The notes under the pieces were generated by a model. The model saw only the letters and a list, made by a program, of their open reading frames with translations. It did not search any database and had not been told where the DNA came from. 64,000 nt of DNA from Pseudomonas nunensis (GTDB lineage: Bacteria; Pseudomonadota; Gammaproteobacteria; Pseudomonadales; Pseudomonadaceae), in the NCBI RefSeq assembly GCF_024296925.1, contig NZ_CP101125.1:5272501-5336500 (forward strand), read 5' to 3'. The position numbers and the translations under genes were made by a program. Of this stretch, positions 43,145 to 51,548 are shown one piece after another (the stretch's first letter is position 1; each line of letters begins with the position of its first letter).

Positions 43145-44146
43145 ATGATCCCTCGATTCATCTTTACGCCTGATGAAAAGGCACAGCTGCTCAGCCTTCT
43201 AGAACAATCTCGCCTCTCTCCCTATAAAAACTACCCGGAGTTTTCCCAGGAAATAAGAAACTTGCATCACTTGGTTCCCCCGCGCTTCGTCAAGGAGTGC
43301 CAAGACATCAGTCATGAACGAGCCAGCCATCAACAAAAGATCCACGTCATTCGCAACTGCCCTCTGGACCCGGTAATTCCCGAGTTGGACCCTGAGGATC
43401 CGGTGACTGATAAACACCTTAAAAAAAACCGATTCATCAGCGAAGCATTCCTTGAATTATTCGCCCAACTAACCGTCACCCCGTTGCTGTCTTACGAAAC
43501 AAGAAACAAAGGGGATTTTTTCACCGATGTGATTGCCATCAAAAAATACAGCGGTCAACTGACCGGTTTCAGCGACAGTGAGCTGGTTTTCCATAATGAC
43601 CGTACGGCACATAAAGTCAGGGCAGACTACATCACGCTGCTGGGCATGCGCTGCCCGGATGACGACTTGATTTATACGGGCTACATCGACGGCGCCGATA
43701 TCATAAAAAACCTCGAGCCCGCGCACATCGAGTACTTGCGTCAACCTCACTTCTTCACCGTTTTCGATGTGTTCTCCCGCGACATGAACAAACAACTCAG
43801 CACCTCGGGGAAACATCCGATCCTGAGCAATGCCCATTCCATTCGCTATCTGGACACCATGACCTGTGTCGCGCCAGAGGCGCCGCTTGAAGCACGAGAT
43901 GCATTCATTGCCTTTAAAAATGCAATGACCCGTTCACAGTGCAAGCGCCACCGAATCCTCACAGGGGATTTGCTGACATTCGCTAATCAGGACGGCCTGC
44001 ATAACCGCGAAAAGATTGACGTACTAAATCCTGAAAGTGCCTCCTCCCGCTGGCTGTTGAAAACCTACGCTTTTAAAGACACCGATACGGCTGAGAGTTT
44101 CAGACCCTTCTGGTCCGAGAACCGAGCAGGTTGTGTCATCGACTGA
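43145..44146 (+). CDS. Fe(II)/2-oxoglutarate-dependent oxygenase, clavaminate synthase-like
   Basis: Predicted non-heme iron hydroxylase of 333 residues in the TauD/clavaminate synthase-like group that includes arginine and asparagine beta-hydroxylases such as VioC and AsnO. The metal triad is visible: H150-x-D152 in LVFHNDRTAHKVRADY, which is the group's lid/metal motif, and H286 in GDLLTFANQDGLHNRE; an Arg after it (R288 or R302 in SRWLLKTY) would hold 2-oxoglutarate. GGAGG precedes the ATG at 43145. First gene of a six-gene operon, after its own AT-rich leader. Likely substrate is a free amino acid, but which one cannot be told. The gene looks less GC-rich than its neighbours. Confidence 0.85.
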   Translation: MIPRFIFTPDEKAQLLSLLEQSRLSPYKNYPEFSQEIRNLHHLVPPRFVKECQDISHERASHQQKIHVIRNCPLDPVIPELDPEDPVTDKHLKKNRFISEAFLELFAQLTVTPLLSYETRNKGDFFTDVIAIKKYSGQLTGFSDSELVFHNDRTAHKVRADYITLLGMRCPDDDLIYTGYIDGADIIKNLEPAHIEYLRQPHFFTVFDVFSRDMNKQLSTSGKHPILSNAHSIRYLDTMTCVAPEAPLEARDAFIAFKNAMTRSQCKRHRILTGDLLTFANQDGLHNREKIDVLNPESASSRWLLKTYAFKDTDTAESFRPFWSENRAGCVID

Positions 44147-44213
44147 ACGCAACATAAACGCAACTTCCCACTTACAGTGTGACTATATAAAACTTTATAT
44201 CAGGGTGATTTAA

Positions 44214-45389
44214 ATGCGTTTACGCGCAATCTCCAAACGGGTTCAACACCTGGAGCTTTCGGAAACTTATGCGATTTTAGACAGAGTGCGTAAATTGCGG
44301 GAACAGGGTGAAGATGTCGTCGATCTCGGCGGCGGTGAACCTGACTTCAGGACACCTGATAATATAGTCCATGCTGCTGTAGATGCACTTAGCAACGGCG
44401 AAACCCATTACACCGCCAGTCGTGGAACCAAGGCGCTGCTTGATGCAGTCGCGCAAAAATACAAAACCGAACACGGTCTTGAGCTCGACGCCGACAAAAA
44501 CATCATCATCACGCCCTCGGCCAAACACGCGCTGTTCATCGCGCTGATGACATTGCTGGATGACGGTGATGAACTCATTGTCCCGACCCCCAGTTGGGTG
44601 AGTTACAAGGCAATGGCAGCAATGGCCGGTGCAACCGTCAAGGCCGTGCCGTTGGACGGTACAACAGGCTTCATGCTTGATCCTCAGGCGCTGGAACGGG
44701 CGATCACGCCTCGTACCAAGGCGATTCTGATCAACAACCCCAACAACCCTACCGGTCGCGTGCTGACCCGCGAAGAAGTGCTCGGTGTAGTCCAGGTGGC
44801 GCTGAAACACGGCTTATACATTGTCAGCGATGAAATCTACGAAAAGGTCATCTATGACCAATCGCGTCATATCAGCATCGCCAGCATCGAAGGCGCTGCG
44901 CCGATCACCGTGACGATCAGCGGTTTCTCCAAAGCCTATGCGATGACCGGTTGGCGCTTGGGCTATGTCGTGAGTTCCGAGGAAATCTCCCACCAGATGC
45001 TCAAGGTTCAACAACACACCGTGGGTTGCGCCGGCTCCTTTATCCAGAGCGGCGGCGTCGCGGCACTTGCTGGCTGCCAGCGACGGATCACGGAGATGGT
45101 TGTTTCTTATCAGCAGCGTCGCGACAGACTCGTGAGCGGGCTTGAAAAGATCAACGGCATTACCTGTATAGCGCCCGAGGGCGCGCTGTATGTATTTGCG
45201 TCGATATCCGCAATGGGGTTTGAAAACTCAATGGCGTTTACACGCTGGTTGCTGGACACGGTGAAAGTTGCCGTCACCCCGGGCACCGCGTTTGGCGAAG
45301 GTGGCGAAGGTTATATCCGTTTGTCCTTTGCGGGCAGTGATGAAGACATCGACGAGGCAATCCGCCGACTTCATTTCGCTTTCCAGTAA
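44214..45389 (+). CDS. PLP-dependent aminotransferase, class I (AspAT subgroup Ib type)
   Basis: A 391-residue fold-type I aminotransferase. The PLP Lys is K240 in SGFSKAYAMTGWRLGY, with N178 in NNPNNPTG, D206 and Y209 in VSDEIYE, R248 and a carboxylate-binding Arg near 372 (GYIRLSF). Such enzymes act on Asp, aromatic or related amino acids. The complete active site suggests a functional transaminase rather than a lyase. It sits 67 bases after the oxygenase gene and is probably in the same operon, although the gap is AT-rich enough to hold a promoter. Predicted to convert an oxidised amino acid to its keto acid or the reverse. Confidence 0.88.
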   Translation: MRLRAISKRVQHLELSETYAILDRVRKLREQGEDVVDLGGGEPDFRTPDNIVHAAVDALSNGETHYTASRGTKALLDAVAQKYKTEHGLELDADKNIIITPSAKHALFIALMTLLDDGDELIVPTPSWVSYKAMAAMAGATVKAVPLDGTTGFMLDPQALERAITPRTKAILINNPNNPTGRVLTREEVLGVVQVALKHGLYIVSDEIYEKVIYDQSRHISIASIEGAAPITVTISGFSKAYAMTGWRLGYVVSSEEISHQMLKVQQHTVGCAGSFIQSGGVAALAGCQRRITEMVVSYQQRRDRLVSGLEKINGITCIAPEGALYVFASISAMGFENSMAFTRWLLDTVKVAVTPGTAFGEGGEGYIRLSFAGSDEDIDEAIRRLHFAFQ

Positions 45390-45437
45390 CTGCCCCAATC
45401 GCGTTCAACCTCTTCACACATACCGACAGGAGTGAGT

Positions 45438-47342
45438 ATGCCTTTAATCAATGACGCACCTTTTCCATCCGCGCACCGCATCGCAATCATCGGCAGCGGC
45501 CCGCGTGGTTTGTCTGTTCTCGAGCGTCTCGCTGCACTCATGCTGACCCAGCCACCTGTCCGCCAGGTGATGGTCTATCTGATAGACAGCGCACCGATGG
45601 GTACTGGCCGGATCTGGCGAACCGATCAGCCTCGTCACTACGTGATGAACACCGTAGCCGAAGAAGTTTCTTCCTTCTCCGGCCCCCTGGATGACGGCCC
45701 CCTGCGGCCCGGTGCCGGTCCTTCGCTGGCGCAATGGTGGAGCGCCGTGGATCCGGCCTATCCCGGCCCGAACTCGTACGCGCCGCGCGCAGTGCATGGC
45801 GAGTACATGCAATTTGTCTTGTCGACCATCGAGGCCAGTTTCAAGTCGAACATCTCGTTGCACCGGATCGGCGGACGAGTCGTGGATCTGCTCAACACCA
45901 CACAAACCCGAGTCCTGGAGCTGGACAACGGCCAATCACTTGAAGTGGACAAAGTCGTCATCGCAACCGGGCACCCGACTCCGGAATTGACCGGCTGGGA
46001 AAAGGAACTGCAGCAGTTCGCCAGCCAGACACAAGGCTTGGCCTTCATCCGGGGTGACTCCGCTGCGGACATGCCGCTGTCTCTCATCGAGTCACACCAC
46101 CACGTGGGCATTGTCGGCCTGGGCCTGGCGTTTCACGATATCGTCGCCGCCCTGACAGTCGGTCGCGGCGGCAGATTCAGCGTAGTCAACGGCGTCACTT
46201 CGTATATTCCCTCGAACCTGGAACCCAAGTTGTTCGCCGGCTCGCGCAGTGGGATGCTCATTCCGGCCCGAGGACGAAACCAGAAAGGCCCCAACTTTCA
46301 ATACCAGCCAATGTGCATCACCCGGGAAAAGATCGACGCGTTACAAAAGCGCGGTGACATCGACTTCTCCACCGAAGTGCTGCCGCTGCTGCTGATCGAA
46401 ATCAACATTGTTTACTTTGCGACCGCCATCCGAATCCAGAAAGGCGCGGCAGCAGAGTTGCAATTCAAATCCTGCGTAGCCCAACTGCCGTCGTTGTCCC
46501 TGCAAGCGCTGGCGGACGAGGCTGCGCGATTTGGCGTGAGCGAACTTGCGGTGCTGGACCTGAACCGACTGGCGCGGCCCTTCCAGTCGGAACACTTCAG
46601 CAACCCCGCCGACTTCGCCCAGGCCCTCGATCGAGTCCTGCTGGAAGATCTGCACAACGCCCGCGAGGGCAACGTAGACAATCCGCTCAAAGCCGCACTG
46701 GATACCATTCGGGATACGCGAGCGCTGATCAGGAGCGTGGTGGACTTTGGAAGACTTACGCCCCGCACGCATCGCATGGATTTTTTGCAGGAGTACGCCC
46801 CCACCAGCCTGTTCCTGACTGCTGGGCCTCCCCTCTACCGTACGGAGCAGATTCGCGCACTGATCGCAGCGGGCGTGTTGACCCTCGTGGGGCCCGAAAC
46901 GATCTATAGCACCGATATCGAGCAGCAGAAGCTGACCATCGAATCTCCTCGGGTAAAAAATTCCCGGCACTTGCTCGATGTGGTCATCGATGGGCGCATT
47001 CCATCACCCGATCTGCTCCGGGATCCATCGATCCTGACTCGCAACCTGGTGCGACGCGGGTATTGGAACAACTACATCAATCAGGGCGCAGATGAGGAGT
47101 TTGTCACAGGCGGTGTCAGTGTCACGCCCGCCCCTTATCACCCTGTCAACCAACACGGCCAACCGATGCAGGACCTCTATGTCCTCGGCTTGCCTTCCGA
47201 ACACACCCGTTGGTTCATGCAGGCAGGCAGCAGCCGGCCCGGCTTCTGGACCGATTTTGCCCAGGATGCGCATCACGTAGCCGCACACGCCATGCAGCCT
47301 GCCTGGGTGGATGTACCCGTTCAACTTGCCGAAATGGCCTGA
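45438..47342 (+). CDS. FAD/NAD(P)-binding flavoprotein, HpyO/CreE-like family
   Basis: A 634-residue predicted flavoprotein. Residues 15-24 (IAIIGSGPRG) form the FAD dinucleotide loop; 51-72 contain the family segment APMGTGRIWRTDQP; ATGHP follows at 176-180; a second loop VGIVGLGLAFHD lies at 223-232. The pattern fits the NAD_binding_9 domain family, whose characterised members include the urate hydroxylase HpyO and the aspartate N-monooxygenase CreE that makes nitrosuccinate. N-oxidation of an amino acid is therefore a reasonable but unproven guess. The ATG at 45438 is better spaced from GGAG than the GTG two codons earlier. Third gene in the operon, gap 48 bases. Confidence 0.8.
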   Translation: MPLINDAPFPSAHRIAIIGSGPRGLSVLERLAALMLTQPPVRQVMVYLIDSAPMGTGRIWRTDQPRHYVMNTVAEEVSSFSGPLDDGPLRPGAGPSLAQWWSAVDPAYPGPNSYAPRAVHGEYMQFVLSTIEASFKSNISLHRIGGRVVDLLNTTQTRVLELDNGQSLEVDKVVIATGHPTPELTGWEKELQQFASQTQGLAFIRGDSAADMPLSLIESHHHVGIVGLGLAFHDIVAALTVGRGGRFSVVNGVTSYIPSNLEPKLFAGSRSGMLIPARGRNQKGPNFQYQPMCITREKIDALQKRGDIDFSTEVLPLLLIEINIVYFATAIRIQKGAAAELQFKSCVAQLPSLSLQALADEAARFGVSELAVLDLNRLARPFQSEHFSNPADFAQALDRVLLEDLHNAREGNVDNPLKAALDTIRDTRALIRSVVDFGRLTPRTHRMDFLQEYAPTSLFLTAGPPLYRTEQIRALIAAGVLTLVGPETIYSTDIEQQKLTIESPRVKNSRHLLDVVIDGRIPSPDLLRDPSILTRNLVRRGYWNNYINQGADEEFVTGGVSVTPAPYHPVNQHGQPMQDLYVLGLPSEHTRWFMQAGSSRPGFWTDFAQDAHHVAAHAMQPAWVDVPVQLAEMA

Positions 47343-47367
47343 TCGCCCGCATTTAAAGGAATAAATG

Positions 47368-47958
47368 ATGTCTGCAAAAAAAGCATTACTGGTCATGGAT
47401 TTCATCAACGAAATTGTCCACCCCGAAGGCGTTTATGCACGCGAGGGCTACTACCAGCAAACTCAGGAGCGCGGCGTGCTGAAGAACGCTGCCTCGGCCC
47501 TCAAGCATGCACGCGAACTACAGCTGCCCGTCATTTTCATCGTCGTAGGGTTCAATGCGCACTATAAGGAGTTCCCCCCTCACTCCAGAGTGTTTGCACC
47601 CGCCAAGGAACACAGCGTGCTGAAACTGGACACTTGGTCGACCCAAGTACACGACGACCTGAAGCCACATGAAGACGAAATCGTTATTGCCAAGAGCCGG
47701 GTCAGTCCGTTTTACCAGACCAATCTTGAATTGGTTCTGCGGACCCAGGGCATAGAGGAATTGATATTGACCGGAGTCTCGACCGAGCACGTCGTCCTCG
47801 CCACGACGCTCGACGGGCATGACCGAGACTTCATCGTCACCGTGCTCGAAGACGCCTGCTCGGCGGTTACGCAGGCGCGTCACCTGGCGGCCATGGAAAG
47901 AATCTCGCGCACGGCCAACATCAGCTCCACCGCCCACTTCATCACTTCGTCCCGATAA
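47368..47958 (+). CDS. Isochorismatase-fold protein lacking the catalytic cysteine
   Basis: A 196-residue cysteine-hydrolase-like protein. The family Asp (D11, VMDFINEI) and Lys (K109, VIAKSRVSPF) are present, but at the nucleophile position in GVSTEHVVLAT (136-146) there is Val142 where amidases have Cys. True isochorismatases such as PhzD also lack that Cys and hydrolyse a vinyl ether by acid chemistry, so a non-amidase role is possible. Two adjacent ATG codons (47365, 47368) follow AAGGA; the second has the better spacing. Gap to the flavoprotein 25 bases, to the cupin 12 bases. Confidence 0.82.
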   Translation: MSAKKALLVMDFINEIVHPEGVYAREGYYQQTQERGVLKNAASALKHARELQLPVIFIVVGFNAHYKEFPPHSRVFAPAKEHSVLKLDTWSTQVHDDLKPHEDEIVIAKSRVSPFYQTNLELVLRTQGIEELILTGVSTEHVVLATTLDGHDRDFIVTVLEDACSAVTQARHLAAMERISRTANISSTAHFITSSR

Positions 47959-47970
47959 CAGGCCTCGACC

Positions 47971-48396
47971 ATGACCCCTACAGTTTTCAATCTGTTGAAC
48001 GTTGCCAATGAACCTGACTTGATCACCTGGTCAGCACACGCGCAACTGGATCGCAACGGCGCCCGTATTCATACCCTGTTCGAATGCACCGAAAGTGCCC
48101 AGCGCATTGCGTTGATTCGTTGCGATGCGGGCGCCAGCGCGGCGGCACATCATCACAATGGCCATGAAACCTTTTTGATCCTCGACGGTGACTTTGAAGA
48201 CGAAAACGGTGTGTACCTCAAAGGAGACTTGGTCATTTACCCACCGGGCAGCACCCACGCCTGGAAGTCATCCACCGGCGCGCTGATTTACGCGACGTGG
48301 GGTGGCACGGTGACCTCGGCACAGATTACACCGGCCGTTGCCGCTAATTCGGAAGAGTATGACAACAGTGTCTACGATGGCCGGCACTTGGTATGA
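47971..48396 (+). CDS. Cupin-domain protein (ChrR-like)
   Basis: A single-cupin protein of 141 residues. Motif 1 is HHHNGHETFLILDGDFEDENG (His60-62, His65, Glu66), motif 2 is YPPGSTHAW (His96), giving a complete metal-binding set. The spacing resembles anti-sigma factor ChrR cupins and acetylacetone dioxygenase-type cupins. In this operon it is more likely an enzyme or isomerase than a regulator, since there is no partner sigma factor. Gap to the next gene 34 bases. Confidence 0.82.
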   Translation: MTPTVFNLLNVANEPDLITWSAHAQLDRNGARIHTLFECTESAQRIALIRCDAGASAAAHHHNGHETFLILDGDFEDENGVYLKGDLVIYPPGSTHAWKSSTGALIYATWGGTVTSAQITPAVAANSEEYDNSVYDGRHLV

Positions 48397-48430
48397 ACCT
48401 GACGCAGACATGTTTTCGAGGTGAAATTTC

Positions 48431-50410
48431 ATGCCCTTGAGCCGTAATCCAAAATTGCTGTTTCTGAGCCAAGATCCGTTGAAAATGTCACGGCAACTGG
48501 GGGGCGAAGCGCTGACCCTGGAACAGGCCGCACCGTTACGTGACGACATTTCGACCGATGAAATAACGCCAATTCCCGTGCTCGCGTATTTTGACGATCG
48601 CCTGGCGTCATACCCCTATGTCGGTCTGAAGGCTGGCGCAATGCTGCCCATCGGCAAGGATGATGTGCTTTCCCGGGGCTATGAAGTGACTGTCGCGGGC
48701 AAACGCTACGGCAAGGGCTCGTCACGTGAACACAGCCCCCTGGCGGAAAAAAAGGCTGGTATCCGCCTGGTGATTGCCGAAAGCTTCGAGCGCATCTACC
48801 GACAAAATGCCGACAATATCGGGCTCTTGACCTCAACCGACTTGTCATTGGTCCCGCGCTTGCTGGCCGGCGAAGAAATACCGGTCAGTGAATTGATCGG
48901 TACGAGAGACGCGCTGTCCACCGCCATTCTCAAAAGCGGGGGCCTGTTGCACTACGGCCGCGAACACCTGAGCAATGAGGCCGACTTACCCGCCGATCGC
49001 TCCCAGGAACTGCCCGCCGGCCCCCTGACCTTTGCCGAAAAAATCATCCATCGGCATTTGATCAAGGCCCGCGGAGCCGAGCGCGTCGACTACGGTGCGG
49101 GCATTTTGATGCGGACCGACTGGCGTTTCATTCATGAGTACTACACCGGACTCTGCGCTCATCTGCTCCACGATTGCTTCGGCGAGACGTTCGAACTTCA
49201 CCAGCCACAATCGATCCTGGCGTTTGAGGACCACCTGTCTTACAAGCGCCGAAGCCCGGCGCACGTTGGACAAAACCTGGTGGGTGAACTCGATGCGTTA
49301 TCTCGCGCTCATCGTGACTTTGCACAACAGCATGGGTTGAAGGCTCACGGCTATCTGTCTGGCGAAGGCAGTGAGGGCATATCCCACGCCATGATGGCGG
49401 AGACCTACGCGTTGCCTGGGCAAGTCGTTGTCGGCACGGACTCCCATACGCCTCACAGTGGTGCGTTGGGCTGCCTGGCGTTTGGCGTGGGCACCACCGA
49501 CATGGCCAATGCCTTCATGACGGGGTCGGTAAGGGCCGCTTACCCGCAAAGCCTGCGCATCTCGCTGCTCGGCCGGTTATCAGCCGGGGTGACGGCCAAG
49601 GATCTGGTCTTGGCGCTGCTGTCTGACAGCCGCATCAAAGCCGGCCTGGGGGTGGGTAAAATTTTTGAATTCAGCGGCCCCGCCGTGCCTTATCTTTCGA
49701 CCGATGAACGCACCACCCTGACCAACATGACGGCAGAGCTGGGGGGCTTCACCGGCATCGTCGTACCCGACCAGGAAACCGTGCGTTTTCTCAAAGAGCG
49801 ACGCAACCTCGACTTCGCGCTCGAGTCCTGGATGACCAGCGATCCTGGCGCCATTTATGCCGATACGATAGAACTCGACTGCGGTGAAATCCTGCCGATG
49901 ATCGCCTCGCCCGGAGACCCCGGGAATGGGCGCAATCTCACCGACATGACGGAGCGAGTCGCTATCGATATCGCTTATGGCGGCTCATGCACCGCTGGCA
50001 AGCGCGACGACTTCGATCACTACTTTGACGTGATCAAGTGGGCGCTCGGACAAGGGCTGAAGTGTCATCCCGACGTACAGTTGTTTTTGCAGTTCGGCAC
50101 GGTCGATGTACGTGAATACTGTGAACAGAAGGACTACCTCGCTGCTTTCCGGCAATTCGGCGTAGAACTGCTGCAGCCGGCCTGCGGGGCCTGTGCGAAC
50201 TGCGGGCCGGGGTCATCGGTCGACAAGGACCAAGTGACCATCAGCGCCATCAACCGCAATTTCCCGGGGCGCTCCGGTCCCGGTCAAGTGTGGTTGGCAA
50301 GCCCGCCTACCGTGGTCGCCAGTGCGATTGCGGGGTACATCACCTCGTTCAGCGCACTGCGCGCCCAACACCAACCCCGCAGGGTAGTTGGTGAGGACTG
50401 CCACGCGTGA
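48431..50410 (+). CDS. Aconitase-superfamily dehydratase, swivel and catalytic domains fused
   Basis: A 659-residue protein related to isopropylmalate dehydratase and aconitase. The swivel (LeuD-like) domain comes first, residues about 30-160, with the substrate loop YGKGSSREH (93-101). The LeuC/aconitase-like catalytic part follows from about 198: VVVGTDSHTPHSGALG, then cluster ligands C520 in GGSCTAGK and C585/C588 in PACGACANCGPG. All three [4Fe-4S] ligands are therefore present. In aconitase A the swivel domain is last and in LeuCD the subunits are separate. Expected reaction type is hydration/dehydration or isomerisation of a polycarboxylate. Last gene of the operon. Confidence 0.85.
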   Translation: MPLSRNPKLLFLSQDPLKMSRQLGGEALTLEQAAPLRDDISTDEITPIPVLAYFDDRLASYPYVGLKAGAMLPIGKDDVLSRGYEVTVAGKRYGKGSSREHSPLAEKKAGIRLVIAESFERIYRQNADNIGLLTSTDLSLVPRLLAGEEIPVSELIGTRDALSTAILKSGGLLHYGREHLSNEADLPADRSQELPAGPLTFAEKIIHRHLIKARGAERVDYGAGILMRTDWRFIHEYYTGLCAHLLHDCFGETFELHQPQSILAFEDHLSYKRRSPAHVGQNLVGELDALSRAHRDFAQQHGLKAHGYLSGEGSEGISHAMMAETYALPGQVVVGTDSHTPHSGALGCLAFGVGTTDMANAFMTGSVRAAYPQSLRISLLGRLSAGVTAKDLVLALLSDSRIKAGLGVGKIFEFSGPAVPYLSTDERTTLTNMTAELGGFTGIVVPDQETVRFLKERRNLDFALESWMTSDPGAIYADTIELDCGEILPMIASPGDPGNGRNLTDMTERVAIDIAYGGSCTAGKRDDFDHYFDVIKWALGQGLKCHPDVQLFLQFGTVDVREYCEQKDYLAAFRQFGVELLQPACGACANCGPGSSVDKDQVTISAINRNFPGRSGPGQVWLASPPTVVASAIAGYITSFSALRAQHQPRRVVGEDCHA

Positions 50411-50490
50411 TCGACAAAACGGAAGGCGCACACCCATGCGCCTTCCGGTTCGAGCCCGACTTTCAGACCCGTCGCTTGATCGGTTGGGTA

Positions 50491-50514
50491 TCCTGTGGGA
50501 GCGGGCTTGCCCGC
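50491..50514. repeat. Single REP element
   Basis: TGTGGGAGCGGGCTTGCCCGC, a Pseudomonas REP core, in the gap between the dehydratase gene and the next hydrolase. It marks a boundary between the accessory operon and the following gene. Confidence 0.75.
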
Positions 50515-50554
50515 AAAGAGGCCAGTCAGACCAACATACCCTCTGGAGAAGCCA

Positions 50555-51016
50555 GTGAACCAAGCCCTCCTCATCATCGACGTACAACCCAGCTTCGCGC
50601 CGCCGCAGTGGCTGATCCACGGCATCCAGTCCCTCATTGGCACGCTCCCCAGCGTCGCCACGGTCGAGCGCCATGACGAAGCCAAAACCCCGTTCCAGAA
50701 ACAACTCGGCTGGCACCCTGCACCGGACGACGACAGCCTGATCCGGGCCGATCGCGTCTTCATCAAGTACGGTTACGCGCCGACACCAGAAACCATCGAA
50801 TATTTGAAAAGCCTGAAGGTGGATCGAGTGTTGGTTTGTGGGTTGCAGACCGAGACTTGCTGCCTGGCGGCCGGGTTTGCGCTGTTCGATGCGGGGTTGC
50901 AGCCGACGTTGATCACGGATCTGACGGTGGGATCATCGCTAGATCGTACGGGCGGGTTGGGGGTGCGGCTTTGGGAGCATCATTTCGGGCACACTGTGAG
51001 CTCGCGTGATTTGTAA
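50555..51016 (+). CDS. Cysteine hydrolase, isochorismatase family
   Basis: A 153-residue short isochorismatase-fold hydrolase with a full catalytic triad: D9 (LIIDVQ), K71 (FIKYGYA) and C102 in CGLQTETCCLAA. Likely an amidase acting on a small carboxamide; substrate unknown. The start is a GTG at 50555 with GGAG upstream. A REP element separates it from the operon before, so it is probably not part of that pathway, although it is a distant relative of the Cys-less protein at 47368. Confidence 0.85.
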   Translation: MNQALLIIDVQPSFAPPQWLIHGIQSLIGTLPSVATVERHDEAKTPFQKQLGWHPAPDDDSLIRADRVFIKYGYAPTPETIEYLKSLKVDRVLVCGLQTETCCLAAGFALFDAGLQPTLITDLTVGSSLDRTGGLGVRLWEHHFGHTVSSRDL

Positions 51017-51179
51017 GTCCTACCTTCCACGTCCTAGGAAATTTCCCTCAAGTTGTGTCGAACTCCATGAAGTATCGAGCAACCAGCCGAGAAGATAACC
51101 TCCGATTTGTGCTGCAACCCGGCGAACGGTTTTGACAGACCGTAAAGCGTAGGGACACTCAATCTTTCGGAGTTCTTCC

Positions 51180-51548
51180 ATGAAAAAGCCCCGCTTGACC
51201 TTGATTAAAAATCCGAACTTCTCAGATTCGGACGCCCTCGATCTGAATGAACTCACCGAAGCCGTCGAACGCTATCGCAGCGCTCGCCAGAGCAACCCCA
51301 GATCTTCTGTTCCGATGCAAAATATTTTCGTCGTCAACCCGGATATCGACACGCGCACTCTGCTCGCTTACGCCAGCGAGAACGTGGCCTTGGCGACGTC
51401 TATCGCTGCCGATCTGACCACCCAGCTCGAAGAGCCGCATCGCAGCGTGGCATACGCGATTCATCGGCTGGCAGTTTTGGCAGAATTGTCGCTCAATCAA
51501 TTGCTGGCAAACATAGAAGCGTCTGAGTCCGGGATCAAACCGGTCTGA
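51180..51548 (+). CDS. DUF3077/DUF6124-like protein
   Basis: A 122-residue protein of the small Pseudomonas-specific type recognised by IFVVNPDIDTRTLLAYASENVALATSIAADL and a predicted C-terminal helical hairpin ending in LNQLLANIE. No signal peptide, membrane segment or catalytic motif is seen. Members are common as lone genes in fluorescent pseudomonads and have no known function. Followed by a terminator-like hairpin. Confidence 0.72.
   Translation: MKKPRLTLIKNPNFSDSDALDLNELTEAVERYRSARQSNPRSSVPMQNIFVVNPDIDTRTLLAYASENVALATSIAADLTTQLEEPHRSVAYAIHRLAVLAELSLNQLLANIEASESGIKPV

Noticed and set aside
50555..51016. Second isochorismatase-like hydrolase as a member of the accessory operon
   Set aside because: Separated by 144 bases and a REP element, with its own start context; sequence class differs from the Cys-less protein, so common function is not supported.
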